Source: Yamagishiella unicocca (taxonomy: Eukaryota > Chlorophyta > Chlorophyceae > Chlamydomonadales > Volvocaceae). Taken from it: a DNA stretch of 64,000 bases. Made by a program: the position numbers and the translations under genes. The notes below the pieces were generated by a model, which had not been told where the DNA came from, did no database searches, and worked only from the letters and a program-made list of their open reading frames with translations. Shown here in pieces: positions 1-12,068 of the stretch; the stretch's first letter is position 1, and the number at the start of each line of letters is the position of its first letter. The stretch covers positions 620,001 to 684,000 of the forward strand of contig BDSL01000018.1 in the NCBI GenBank assembly GCA_003116995.1, given 5' to 3'.

Positions 1-389
1 GCGGCGGCACCCCCCTGCACGCTGTAGCCCTGGATGTACTCCTGCAGCTTCCCCACAGCTGCGCTGATGCGCGCATCCGTTTCCGGGCCGTACTGGTCCC
101 TGTACTGCGACAGAAACAGCTGCAGCTGCCTGGCGGCAGCGACCGGGTCGTCCTGGCCGCCAGCGTGCCCGGTGAGCACCTGCTCTGCGAGCATGCCCAT
201 GGGCTGTGCGCCAGCGACGGCGGAGGAAGCCACCAGCATCTGAGCTGCGGCGTAGGGCCCCGGCGGCAGCGGCGCGCCGGAGGCTGCCATTTGCGAAGCA
301 GCAGCGTCGTACGGTGGCTGCGCAGCGGCTGCGGGCCTGCTCGCTACACCCGCTACCGCCATGGAGGCTGCGCCAGCGGTAGCCGCAGC
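1..389 (-). CDS. Exon of an unrecognised minus-strand gene, cut by the left edge
   Basis: An open minus-strand frame runs from a good acceptor (gcggcag before 389) to the left edge without a stop, about 129 codons. The first ATG in frame is at 362, but the acceptor suggests this is an internal or terminal exon. The protein starts Ala/Pro-rich and becomes more ordered, with stretches such as GMLAEQVLTGHAGG, RQLQLFLSQYRDQYG and KLQEYIQGYSVQGG that look helical. I do not recognise the family. The 5' exon was not found in the DNA to the right. The call rests on an open frame and codon use like the other genes; function is unknown. Confidence 0.42.
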
Positions 390-1867
390 CTGCCGCAATC
401 GATGAGTTGGCCTCGTTAGCTGAATGCATGTGCCGCGAGCTAAAACTCAGGCAGGGTGTGCATATCTCCCGTACCAGTACCACCAAATGGCCGCGCGCAC
501 CGGAAACAAGGGTTACGAACGAATTATGTTACCTTTGATGACGAGAAATCGAAGACGTTGCGAAAGACGGAAGCAATGTCCAAGCCAGACCCGGCGGCTT
601 GGTCGACGACGCCCTCCTTGCTTGTCACCCGCTTGCCCGCCCGAACAAATTCATCTTTAAAATCCTGCTGGGACGGAGTTCACCGAACGCGGGATACAAA
701 TCGTCGGCCCTGCCCCTTCAGGAAGTGTACTTCCTGGACATGGCCGGAATTGCTTCGCACATAACCCAGGGGCCCAAGCATAGTGATGTGGGTCGCATAT
801 GAGCATCTTTTAGGCGGCTTTTACAGTTGTTCCTGTGCGTAGTTGTCGAAAATGGTAAAGAGCGTGTGTGAGCCAGAAAATGGCCCACCGCAACCCAACG
901 GAAGGACAGTATCCTATAGCCACGACACGGTTCAGCATGCGTCCTAACGGCGAACATGCAAAGTCGTCTGACTGGCGCTGCGTGAGGGCCCACCATCTCC
1001 TGCAACGCTGATGCCCGCAAGAGCACACCAAGATGCGGCGGACTTGTCCGAACCCAAATAACCGTGCGCAGTTGAGAACGAAACATTGCCCAGTTGCACT
1101 CCTCCCGAACGCAAAGCCACGCAGACATGTGTGCGCCTACGGTTTCATGTACCGGTCGAAGGAGCACGGAAGTCCCCAATCCAAACGCACCTGCCGTGCT
1201 CGTATATTTCCAAGGCGTGGTTGACCACGCAACCCAAGCTGCAAAGCGCGGCGGTGGACAACTTGATGCTTGCTCGTGGAGCCCGGACGGCTGCTTGAAG
1301 CCCCCGGGCCTGGCCCAAGTGCGGCCGTCCCCCAAGACATATGTGAGTACATGACTGCTGCAGGTGCCACAGGCGAATCCCTGGACTTCTAACGCGACTA
1401 CGTTCGGAAGGACATGCGGTCGCGCACGTCTACAGTTACGTAGGAATGCAATGTCCTCACAGTTGCCCTTGGGTATGCCACTCTACTTAAGTAATCATCG
1501 CTAAGAAAACCGTGAAGCCTATGTGTTCATCTAGTGTCGTACGGTGGATACCGTTGGAGCAAAAGCTGCAGCAAATGTACCGTGCCTTCAACCACATCTT
1601 GCACAATTCGCGTTGCAGTTTATCCTCGGCCGCCTTTATGACGTGGAGGTTGACCTGGGCTAGTCGCGAGCGTCAGGTCAGCAATTTTTGCACCATGCCC
1701 GCGACGCTTGATGAGAAAAAGGCGATAGACATGCCTACAAGGGGAGGATAGGAGGTCGCGACAGGGAGACCAGGCAGAGCCATCCGCCCGGGTGCTTAGT
1801 CCGTGCTCAGCTAAGAAAGCGGAGTCGCGAGGAGTTGGCTCCGGCCCCAAGCACCTTACTGAAGCCC
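390..1867. other. Intergenic region, no gene seen
   Basis: About 1.5 kb of lower GC than the flanking genes. Scattered open frames lack alga-like codon use, splice structure or recognisable motifs. It separates the left-edge gene from the 3' end of the F-box gene; both are on the minus strand, so it should hold the F-box 3' UTR and the promoter of any 5' exons of the left gene. Confidence 0.5.
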
Positions 1868-4800
1868 TCACGGAAAACCAAGCCACTTCCCCACACACTG
1901 GCTATGAAACCCCTCCCGAAACACACCCGTTCGCCTAAATCCTTCTCTCACTCCAGGGCCGTCCCGACACAGTAGTGCGGCTGCCTGGCACCCCCCAACA
2001 CCAGGCTCCCGACACGCGGACAGACCGACATCGCGGACGCCGCTGTCCCCCAGCTTCAGCCCCGGCGCACCTCGCGCCAGGTAGACCTGACCGTTCAGCG
2101 CCACCATGAGACGTCGCGAGCTGGAGGGGTTGCTAGCCACAGCCACCAGCCGCTCATCACCGCCATCGTCATAAGCGGCGGCGGCGGCGGCGGCCGGGTA
2201 GCCGGCCACTAGGACCTGCGGCGCCGCCGCATCCGGGAGGGGACGGGAGTTACAGAAAAGGACCGTTGACTCGACATGGGAATTGTAGGGGGTGCAGAGT
2301 CTTAGGACACCTGGACGCGCGCGCATGCTGCTGGACCGGGGTGGACGGCCACAAAAGCGGACGCGACGACGATGGGTGCAGGGAAGGAGAAGAAACGAGT
2401 GGGCTATAGTGTGGAGTGCAATGCAGAGAACTGGGATTGCAAAGGGGGAAGCGGTGTGACGCGAAATGGGAGGGGAGGGGAGGGGAACACATGGGCGAGC
2501 GGCGGTGGAGCGCGGGTGGGGTGGGCGAGAACACCTGGTCACGTGACATGTGAAATGGAGGGCAGGAAAGAACCGGCGAATAGGAGGGGCGCCTAGATGC
2601 GGGGCGGGGTGCCAGGTGGCGTCGGGACGGTGCAGCTGCAGCACCCCCGTCGAGGTGGAGCAAGCGCAGTCCGGCTGTGATGCGACGTGATGTGATGTGA
2701 TGTGGGCCAGGGCTGGTGCTCTACAAACGGAGTGCGAGGAAGACCCGTGGATGCCAGAAAAAGCCGTTTAGAACAGACGTTTTGAGATTCATGCTGGAGA
2801 AGTGGGTTGTGGATACGAAAGCCGAAGGTCGTAAGCTGACCTTCGGAGTGCGTGCGTGCACTGGTGCCGCCCATTCCCTGAGGCCGGCTGCGGGGAGGGA
2901 ACCAGCGCCGAGGGGGGCCCCCACGACAGGCAGCCGGTCCACGGCGGGGGGAGTTCAGGCGCACTCAAAAGCCCCCGTACAGGACGACATTCCAGCAGGG
3001 CCCCAGCCCATTCCTCACCTCGCTTAAATGTAGGGCAGTAGCACCACCGGCAGTAGCACCACACGCAGTAGCACGACCAGCTGACATCACGGTCGTCCCG
3101 CCGGTGCCGCTAGCAGCACCAGCACCCTCCCCCGCGTGCGTCTGTGCTGGCGAACCGTGGGTCGGCCCGGGCGCTGCCGCCGCCGCCGCTGCTGCCATCG
3201 CGCCTCCCCCCGCCGGCTCCCCCTCGCTCTCGCCCTGACCCGGCCTCTGCAGTTCCGCCGGCTGTGACACGCCCATCAGCGCCAGCCGCTGCCGCAGCTC
3301 TGGCAACCCCGGGTGCCGCTCCAAAACCAGCTCATCGAGGGCTGGGAGGAGGCGCACAGGAGCGGCGGCGGGGGAGCAGGGCGGACGTGGAAAGGGTAGA
3401 GCCCTGGGTGAGGCAGGCCATAGGGCCCTAGGTGAGGCAGGCCATAGGGCCCTAGGTGGGGCAGGCCATAGGGCCCTGGGTGAGGCAGGCCGGCAGTCCA
3501 CGCGCAACCCGGTACCGCACCATCCATGTACTTCCCAACACGTGTACACCCCCGCAGCGGCCCGTTTACGGTACGTCCGTGAGACCATCGCGGCCGCGAC
3601 AAGGAAGCACACCTGCCCTTCACACTGCAGCTGCGGCAACCATGCGATTGGTTCATAGAGCTCGCCCACTTTCCCACGTGGCCGATAATCCCCCCGGCCC
3701 CGGTCTACTCGCCTCCCGTCTCTTCTGGACCGCCATCTTCATCGCCTTGGTTTGTCGGCCGTGGATTCGAGGATTATCTTTAAACCCCCCGGCCCAGGTA
3801 ATCCCCACACCCACCCACCCACCACCCAACAGCGGGTGCGTTTTTTCGCACCCACCCAGCAAGCGCATGTCGTCCGCGAAGGTGACGAAGGCCCCGGGGG
3901 CCTGGCCGCTGCGGAAGCGGTAGAGCTCCCACAGCTGCCAGGGCAGCGGCACACCCAGCCGCCGCTCGCAGGCGGAGATCGCGGCTGGGTCGGCGCCTGG
4001 CGGGAGGGGGATGATTGGATAGAAACACGTCAACCAGCCGAGGGGGAGACCGCATGAATGTGTGGGGGGGGGGCTGCAAGGAAAACCCGTGTACGAAGGA
4101 CTTGAACTACATATTTAATACCATGCACGTGGAGAGCCGTGTTCGTGCCCGCCTCGCTCGACCCCATATGCCCAGCCCGACACGCCCTCCCCTTGCAAAC
4201 GTCTCCCCCCCTCTCCCCCCCCCCGCTGCCCCCTCTCGCCCCCCAACCCGGTCACCGCCCACCCACCCTGCATCAACGACATGCTGCTGGGCCGCGACAG
4301 AAACGACACATACAGCCGCATAAAGCGCCTGCCCGAGGCGGGGAGAGGGGAGGGGGAATGGATAGGGGGGCGCAACAGGCTCAGGTCCGGGCCAATCACG
4401 CAACCCAAGCTTACACAAGCCTTCTTAGCACGCGGTTTACCTCGCCCCGCATGTACAGGTCTTCCTTGCTCTGCGACGGACCTTGTAACCCTAGAACCCT
4501 AAAACCCTAAACCTTGAAACCCTAACCCCAGCCCACCGCACCTAACATTGCGGCGGCAGGCCATGCGCTGCGTGTAGTACTCGAACCAGCGCATGTCCAG
4601 ATCCAGGGGGGAGGCAGGGGCAGGGCCGCCAGCGGGAGCTGGTGGCTGCAGGGGCCGGGGCCCGGCGGGGCCGCGGCTGCGGGCAGGCAGCGGAGGCAGA
4701 AACCGGCTTCAGCGCCTACGGGCCAGCAGATTGCTCCCTCCGACGAGTGAAACGTAAGCGATACGTGGGATAAAGGCGCGGAGCGGGGCGGGGTTGGGGG

Positions 4801-5477
4801 TGCAGAAAAGGGCCGGTTACTCGACATGGGAAGTGTAGCTGGTGCATAGCCTTCGGACACCGGGACGCGCACGGCGGGGTTGGGGGGGGGGGTGAAGAGC
4901 GAGCCAGCCTGACCACCGCGGGGCACACGCCCCGGCCCCACCCCCCGGGCGCGCACCTCCATCCGTGGCTGACGCTCAGCTGCTCCCACAGCCCCTCGGC
5001 CTCAGTGACGGCCCGCAGCAGCGCGCGGCAGGCCTGGCAGGGGCGGGGTGAGAGGAGGGGTTGGAAGGGGGGGGCGGGTTGGGGGGGGGGTTGCGGGTGT
5101 CTTGGTGGGGGCAGACCAGGCGGGCCGAACGGGGGAAAGTAGGCCGCGGCCCAAAGGTGAGTGTTGCAGAGGAGCCGGGGAGGCAGGCGAAGGCTGCAAT
5201 ACTGCAACCAGTTTGTGACCTGCATGCTGCCGTGATGCTTGCGGCGGCGGTGCAAAGCGTTCTGGGAGAGCGAGTTGCGCGAGGGCGGGAAGACGTGTGG
5301 AGAGGACGAGAACGCCGCTGCGCCGGCGCGCACCAAAGCCAGCTTGACCACTTGGCCCGCATTAGAAACCTTCAAGATCTGCTCCATGATGGTGGTGAGA
5401 ACCGAGTTGGGCAGGTTGGTAAGCGTCCGAAGCGTGGGTGCAGCGTCCTCATTACCGCTAGCATCGCTGCTCCTCAT
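1868..5477 (-). CDS. F-box protein with SMI1/KNR4-like region (SKIP16-like, no ApaG seen)
   Basis: Probable substrate-receptor subunit of an SCF ubiquitin ligase. Exons on the minus strand: 5477-5334, 5033-4957, 4676-4542, 4470-4441, 4328-4267, 3996-3856, 3341-3019, 2215-1868. All phases agree, giving about 419 residues. Residues about 15-75 look like an F-box (TNLPNSVLTTIMEQIL, then ACRALLRAVTEAEGLWEQL). The sixth exon has a SMI1/KNR4 signature (AISACERRLGVPLPWQLWEL, then LYRFRSGQAPGAFVTF). The last exon has ERLVAVASN and LMVALNGQVYLAR, fitting the later part of that fold. Plant SKIP16 proteins combine F-box, SMI1/KNR4 and a C-terminal ApaG domain; no ApaG is visible here. The fourth exon (30 nt) and the last 30 or so codons are the weakest parts. 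Introns carry copies of repeat families A, B and C. A low-complexity Ala/Gly insert lies in the 3341-3019 exon. Confidence 0.65.
2251..2329 (-). repeat. Interspersed repeat family A, copy 1 (F-box intron)
   Basis: Shares the ordered blocks GTCC-GGTGTCC, CTACA-TTCCCATGTCGAGT and ACCGGTTCTTTT-TGTAAC with other copies, here diverged. Sense to the host gene. Confidence 0.75.
2734..2802 (+). repeat. Interspersed repeat family B, copy 1 (F-box intron)
   Basis: Contains CGAGGAAGACCCGTGGATGC then a block ending ATTCATGCTGGAGAAG; best matched by copy at 21861. Confidence 0.8.
3408..3492. repeat. 24-bp tandem repeat in an F-box gene intron
   Basis: About 3.5 copies of a unit containing GGCAGGCCATAGGGCCCT, with single-base differences. 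It lies in the intron between exons 3996-3856 and 3341-3019. Confidence 0.85.
3742..3788 (-). repeat. Interspersed repeat family C, copy 1 (F-box intron)
   Basis: Minus strand reads AATCCACGGCCGACAAACCA followed by AGGCGATG; shared with copies at 27031, 27377 and 53920. Confidence 0.8.
4486..4529. repeat. Degenerate interstitial telomere-like repeat
   Basis: About five imperfect CCCTAAAA-like units (complement of TTTTAGGG, the telomere repeat known from Chlamydomonas) sit in an F-box gene intron, between the 4676-4542 and 4470-4441 exons. Confidence 0.6.
4801..4872 (-). repeat. Interspersed repeat family A, copy 2 (F-box intron)
   Basis: Well-preserved: GGTGTCCGAAGGCTATGCAC and TCGAGTAACCGG blocks on the minus strand, sense to the host gene. 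Confidence 0.82.
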
Positions 5478-6642
5478 ATTATTTTTATTTAAAAAAAGGG
5501 AAGGCGGTTACGCTGCCACTTCGCGCGTTCCTGGGCAAACGAGCAGGTCGCGGCCGAGAAAGCGACCCTGGGACGGTTGTTCAGGCCGAGGACCGGCATG
5601 AGCGGCCTAGGCCTGACCGAGACGTTTTACGATGTGAGACAGTCTGCAGACTACTCCTGTATGTTCGATGCTGTGTGCCCTGTGTCCCAACTGGGTGAGG
5701 CAGAAGACCAGGTCGCGTTTTGCGTACGATAGGTACGACCAGCTCATCTGTTCACTTTGCGCCGAACTGCGTTGGATTCGGGATTGGCCTTCGCTGCCTA
5801 TAGGTGGCCAAGAAGGGTCCCCACGACCCCACCCACCCTTCACCTAACCAACCCGTCTGACTCATCGGAACCACCGCCGGTGACAAACATCAAGTCCTCT
5901 ACATCATGTGATCGCAGTAAGTAGCGCTGGTGCGCTGCCTGCACCTCATCGGATCACTTTTCGCTACAGCTGTAAGGCATGGGCGCGGGCAAGCGAGCGC
6001 ACCGATCAGCGCACCGATCCCCTGACGCCGACAGGACGTCCCCTATTCACCTGCTGCGCTGCTTGCAACCACAGCCACGTCAGCCAATACAGCTTCCCTG
6101 CCCCGGTTCAGCCCTCAGACTGGGTGTGCATGGTGCAGTGCTAAGTTCATTCCAACTGAGATACGCGCTCCTGAGCACAAGGCGTTACAAGGCTGTACGG
6201 GAGTTGCCTCCGGTGGAAGACCCACCTGCGAACTAAGGAGAACAGGGTAGGACCCAGGGGTCATGTTGCGCTGCGCAAACGTGATTTGGCCGTTGGGGTT
6301 CACAAGTAAGAGAGTGCATTAAAGTTTATTTATAATTCCAGAATTTTTTAACTACATGGCTTGCGACATTATCGGCAAAGGGTGAGACCGTTGGCTCCGA
6401 TGGTGAGGTCTGCTACGTAACCTTACCCGACCCTGCGTTTGGTTTGTCCATATGGTTTGTCAAATACAGTCTCAGTTAATTGTTTCGCATCGTCGTCAAC
6501 CCGCCGAGTGGCAACTCATTACGACAGCGGGGCAGGGGTCGAAGCAACATACAAAAAACAATGCTTCATTTCATAACTTAAAATCCTGCAATTCTTTGTT
6601 CAAGCAACGTTTGACTTGAACGCCGCCAACGCGGCCTCCGGC
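5478..6642. other. Divergent intergenic region between F-box and SET genes
   Basis: Both flanking genes are transcribed away from this 1.2-kb stretch, so it should hold both promoters and 5' UTRs. The right half (about 6300-6600) is clearly AT-richer. I see no convincing exon and cannot assign a TATA box. Confidence 0.55.
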
Positions 6643-9600
6643 ATGTGCTCCTTCGCGCCGACAACGCTGGATGGCCATGTGATGCCACTGCCGCTCACTT
6701 GCTGGCGCCCCCCGATCCCGGCGTACCAGGGGGGCCGCAGTCAGGGCTGCGGCCGCCGGTACGGCTCCGCCCTCACAGCACCCCCCAGCCATGTCCAGAT
6801 CCGGGTTTTGCCCCCCCGCCGGAGCCCCCCGCGACTGCAGTCACTGCCCCGCTACTACGGTCCCGTGGAGTTGAGGCCAATAGCCGGTGCGCAGTCCGTG
6901 TACGGCGGCCCACAGATTGCCCTGGGCGTGCTTGCTTTGCAGCCGGGGCCGTCGCCTAGTGGGACGTCACACCGAGTAAAGGCAACAATCGCTCGCAAGC
7001 AACGCAGCGCAGCGCACCCAAAGCCCTCTCACTCCCCCCTCCCCACCACCCAAACGCCCGCAGGCAAGGGCCGCGGCCTAATTGCGCTGCGTGACTTCGA
7101 CGTGGGAGACCTGGTGCTGGTGTCGCTGCCGGCGGCGGTCGTGTTCGGCGACGCCGCCGCCACCGCCGCCGGCGCGGCTGCATCCGAGCCCGAGGCCCCC
7201 TCGGTGGAGGCCTTGGCTGCGAGCATCCTCCGGGGCCCTATGACGCCTGCTCAGGAGCTGCTGCTGCGGCTGTCCTTTGACGGCTCGCCGGGCAGCATGG
7301 AGCGCTGCCCCCGGCTGCGTGAGTGGGGCCGGGGGGGGGGGATGAGTGGGGCCGCGGGGGGGATGAGTGGGGCCGCGGGGGGGATGAGTGGGGCCGCGGG
7401 GGGGATGAGTGGGGCCGCGGGGGGGATGAGTGGGGCCGCGGGGGGGATGAGAGGGGAAGGGTTACGCCACCCGCTCCTTGTAGCTGCTGGCGGCGGCGGT
7501 GAAGACCCTCCTGCCGCCCTCCTGAACCCCCCGCCCTTCCCCCGCACCGGGCCGGCCCCTTGGGGACCGCTGGGAGTGCCGCAGCGGAGCTGCTCGCCGC
7601 GCTGCAGCGGCTGGACTCGCAGCCACCACCACCCCCACCACCACTGCAGCCGCCCCCACCGGCGGCCGGAGAGGCCAGGGAGGGGCCCGCGAGCCGGGAG
7701 CAGCCGCAGAGCCACCCCTTGCAGCAGCTGGCGGCCGAGGTGGGGGTAGGGGTCGCCGCGGCCGTGGTGGGTGTTGCCCCCCTGGAGCCCGACTCCGTGT
7801 GCCAGCTGCTCTCCCTCAACTGCTACTCAGAACCGACCATGGATCCCGCGATGACGCTGCACTTGCAGCTGCAGCTGCAGCGGCTTTCGCAGTCACCGTC
7901 GCCGTCGCCGCCGCCGTCACCGCAGCAGCAACGGCAACGGCAGGAGGTCTCTGGATCATCTCCGACCGGCGGCGTGGAGGTGGAGGTGGAGGTGGAGGCG
8001 GAGGCGGAGGCGGAGGCGGAGGCGGAGGGCGGGGCTGTGGGGTCGGGGTCCGCGATCGCGGCGGCCGGCGCCGTGGCCGCTCTGGCCGCGGGGCCCTTCC
8101 TGCTGCTGGCTGCGGCCGAGGGACGGCCCGGGGGCGCTGGCGGCGGCGGCGCGAGTGGGTGGCTCCTGCGGCCAGGACACACGGGGCTGTGGGTGGAGCA
8201 CGCCTGGATGAACCACAGCTGCGCGCCCAACGTGTGCAACTACGTCCTGGGGGAAGCCATGGTGGTGAGGGGGCCGCCGGGGGAAGGGGGGGAGAGGTTT
8301 AGGGTTTTGCAGCGGCTGCCCGGGATTAGGAGGTTTGGGGTGAGGTGCCGTACATGCGGCGGCGACAGGGCCCTCCAGCACCACACTGCACCTTTCGCTG
8401 GGCACCTGGTGGGCAGGAGGGGGGGCAGGAGGGGGGGCAGGAGGGGAGGCAGGGGAGGCGCCTGGTGGGCAGGAGGGGAGGCAGGGGAGGCACCTGATGG
8501 GCAGGAGGGGAGGCAGGGGAGGGCCGGACCGATCCGCCAAAACCCGCTTACACCACCGTTGTCCCCCATCACCACCACCGCCCACCCACTCCTACACCCC
8601 AGGTCCGAGCTGCTCGGCCCATCCGGGCCGGCGAGGAGCTGTGCGACAGCTACCTAGGCGGACCGCTGGCGGCGCCACTGCGGGTGAGTGAGCGAGCGAG
8701 GGGGGCCCCGCCGGCGTCGCCACCCACGCCCAAAGTAGCCGCCACGTCCTCCAATCCCTTCCAGTACGACAGTATGACTCATCTCACTCCACCCTCGACG
8801 CGGGTGGAGCACAGCCCTTGGCGGCACACTAGAGCCGCTCGTCCGGCCCACTGGATCCGAGCTCCGAAACCCGTGCCTCCCTCGTCCCTCCCCTCCCTCC
8901 CTGGCGCCGCCTGCAGGTGCGCCGCGCCGCTCTGCGGGAGCAGTACGGCTTCACGTGCCGCTGCCCGCGTTGCGCCCTGGAGGCGGGCCGCCTGCCTGCC
9001 GCGCTGACCGACAGGCTGCACGCCGCGTGGCGGGTGGTGGAGGAGGAGGCGGCGCCGCTGGCGGTGGGCCTTATGCGGAGGGTAGCGCGGGAGGCCGCTG
9101 CCGCTGCTGCTGTTGCTGGGTCGGGCGACGCAGGAGATGCGGCGGATGGGGGGGAGGAGGAGGAAGGGGAGGGGAAGGGGGCAGCAGGAGATGAAGAAGA
9201 GGAGGAGGAGGAGGGGTACGACTGCGGCGAGGATGCGAGGGCCTGGGTGGGGGGTATCTTCGGCGCAGCCTTGCGAGGAAATGACAGGGAGGGCGACGAG
9301 GGCGAAGGCCCCGGCGGACTGGCGGGGACGGGGGGGGAGGGCGCAGCGGCGGGTCAGGGAGCCGGACCCACGGGTCAGGTGGGCGGGGTGGGCGGCGCTG
9401 CAGCTCCGGCCCTCCGGCGGCTGGCCCTCCTGGTGGCGGCGCTGTCGCGGCTGCTGGCGGAGGTGGAGCGGGACCTGACAGAGGCGCTGCAGCTCCCAGG
9501 GCGGAGCGGCCCCCAGCTCGCCTCCGAGCCTGCCTGTGGGGCCGCCTCGGCCCTGCGGCTGCTGGACATCGAGTGGTCGCTGTTTTGCCTGAGCACCGCA

Positions 9601-10167
9601 CTGGACTTGGAGGTGACCTGCCGCCGGGTGATGGTGCTGGCGGAGGGGGGAGCGGGCGGGGGGGCGAGGCGTGAGGCGGGGGCGGGGGGGGCGGGGGTAG
9701 TGGGGGACGCAGCAGCAGATGGTAGTGGGGAGAGTGGCATAGAAAGCGTTGACGCGTGTGGGGAGGGGGGCCCGGGGGGGCGGCTGGCGGCTCTGGCGGC
9801 GCGGCGGGTGCGGCTGGTGGAGCTGGCGGAGGCGACTGTGCCGGGCACGTCGTACCATGTTGATACGGCGGTGGAGCTGTGGGCGACAGTGGCGGCGGCG
9901 GCGCAAGGGGGCGGCATGGGGCTCCAGGGGGCCGGCGAGGGGCTCCAGGGGGGCGGCGAGGGGCTCCAGGGGGGCGGCGGCGGAGTTGCGCGGCTGGGGG
10001 GGCCGGTCCCTCGGGCGCTCCTGCATGCCCTGACCGCCAGGTACGGACCTCTGGCACCCAGGGATGCTAGTGGTGGCAGTGGTTGCAGCGGTAGTGGTGG
10101 TGATGGGGAGGGGGAGCAGGCGGTGGCGCTGGCGCTGGCCAGGGTGTGGATGGAGCTGGGGGGCTAG
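6643..10167 (+). CDS. SET-domain protein lysine methyltransferase (SMYD-like split SET)
   Basis: Predicted S-adenosylmethionine-dependent protein methyltransferase. Exons: 6643-6886, 7064-7318, 7585-8264, 8603-8683, 8917-10167; 2511 nt, 836 residues, phases agree. The SET core starts across the first junction (VELRPIA joined to GKGRGLIALRDF, about residues 75-95). The NHSC motif is at about N376, GEELCDSYL follows at about 403-411 and includes the expected catalytic-pocket Tyr, and a post-SET zinc motif FTCRCPRC is at about 432-439. A long low-complexity insert with alternating Val-Glu and Ala-Glu separates the SET halves, as the I-SET/MYND insert does in SMYD proteins; no MYND zinc finger is visible. 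The C-terminal 400 residues are acidic and Gly/Ala-rich with some helical segments. The start ATG at 6643 is chosen because the frame is open and in phase; 6679 is an alternative. Substrate unknown. Confidence 0.87.
7320..7450. repeat. 21-bp G-rich tandem repeat in SET gene intron 2
   Basis: Five to six copies of a unit like GATGAGTGGGGCCGCGGGGG begin immediately after the donor at 7319, so the splice donor context itself (GTGAGTGGGGCC) is repeated inside the intron. Confidence 0.85.
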
Positions 10168-12068
10168 ATGGCAGGCGGGAGGGCAGGATGCCGGGTGCCA
10201 GGGGCGGCACTGGGGCACTGGGGTCTTCACCGCAGCATGGCCCGGTGGTCCTCTTGCAAGGGCGCAGCGCCCCTGGAGGGCTTTGGAGCCGACTGTGCGG
10301 GTGGACGGGTGGATTGAGCGAACAAGGCCGGTGCCAATGAAACAGCGCGGCTGCAACGCCGCTGCATGGCCTCATTACGGGAGAGCATTTATTGGTGAGG
10401 GAGAAAAGGGTGGTCCGACAGTGCACGATAAATGGCGAGGGTCGCAGGTATCGTGCGTGGAAGGAACCTCCTGCAAGGTCAAGGACGGCGTCTGGGTGAC
10501 GGGATTTCACATGGGGGTGAGATGACGCGCACAACTTACACGACGTGAGACAGCTCGTACAATTGTCACGCGTCTAACTCCGTATACGCGTCTTAACTAC
10601 TTCACGCTTCGAAAAGGTTTGTATTAACTATAAACGAGCAAAAATGGTTCCAACAGATCGCGCCAACTGAGCCTTCAAACTAACCGCATTGAAAACGGCA
10701 TGGACGACCGCGCTGAACTCGCCAAAATGCGTCGGCAAGTCAGGCCACCAAAACCAAAACCTTTTCCAGTACATCGCATCCATGTGGGTACTAAGTTTAG
10801 GCACTTCATCGCGCATCCTACGTTCCTACCGACTACAACCCGTAAATCCAATCCGTGGATCCTGCCTGCCAAACTACCCACGGATCCATCCAACCAACTC
10901 GTCTTTTTGACGTCCTTTGATGGCCGAGGGGGCGCCCAATGATCCTGTCAAACTTATTGGCGTCAAATTGCCGCCCGCGACGCTGCGGCCGATTGCTGAC
11001 ACGCGTATGTACTGACCAGTCCTACAGTACCGAGTATCAATCAAAATTACTGTCGTCCCTCTTTCGCAGGAGGACAGTTCCAGATCCGGTGCCGGCGCGC
11101 CGCCCCAGCACGTGACGCATCCAACCGCCGCAACGACACGCACGTGGGGGACCTCCCACGCACGACCAAGCAACCGCCAAACAGGCCGCGCAATCAATAC
11201 ACCGCATGAAGGCTGATGATATACCGGAACTAACGACCCGAACACAATACCAAGTCCTGTGGAAGAGGAAACACGCGCAAGCCATACCGTCATACCGTCA
11301 TCGCATCGCGCCGCCCCGTCCCTGCTCCTGCCCACCACCTCCAACCCAACACGCTATCCGAAGCGGTCGGGATGAGCAGCTGCCGCAACTGGTCACCGGG
11401 GCGGCGGGAGATGCACGGATTCGAGGTGAGCAGCGGTCAGGATGAGCAGCGGCCGGGACTGGACGCCGTCGCACGTGCAAGCCTGCAAGCGCTGCCTAGC
11501 TTGGCCACCTGCAGCTCAGCACCACGGGACGCTCCCCCGCCCCCTCCCCGCCTCTCCCTCCTCGCAATGATGTGAAGCGGCCAGCTGGGGCTGCTGCCTG
11601 GCCGGCCCGGTGGGCATTATAGTGGGTGCAGCCGCTCCGCTCAACCAACGGCGCAGCAGCACTACATTATCACCCATAACGCGGAACCAATAACGGTAAC
11701 GATACGCGACGTGCTGGCTCAAGAGCGCACGACGTTATAAAGACCCGGAACACAGGATGCAAGCACAGGGAGGCCGGCGCGACCGAGCGGGTGCCGACCA
11801 GCAGCTAGCCACGTCTGCCTGGGGCCCGGCCCTGGGGCCGGTCGGCCGCGGCGGGCCGCGGCCCCGGCTGGACTGTGCGCCGCCACGACCCAACGCACCA
11901 GTTGGGCAGCGGCAGCAGCTGCTGCCCCGCCCGGTACACAAACGCCGGCTCACTACTGTCCTCCTCAGCCCCCACGCGCGCCGTACAACATTACGTAACA
12001 CAACCACCCTTTCTTTGTCAGTGCGCAGCTCAAAATACAGTACGACGGGGGTTCCACGTCAGCATCCA
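10168..12068. other. Convergent intergenic region between SET and SPS genes
   Basis: About 1.9 kb between two 3' ends. The part around 10540-11000 is AT-richer. No exon with good splice sites or recognisable protein is seen, and no clear TGTAA signal close to either stop was found. Confidence 0.5.

Noticed and set aside
718..1335. 205-codon minus-strand open frame
   Set aside because: No recognisable motif, composition unlike the window's exons, and overlapped by other random frames in both strands.
4486..4529. Chromosome end
   Set aside because: Too few and too degenerate telomere units, and they lie inside a gene.
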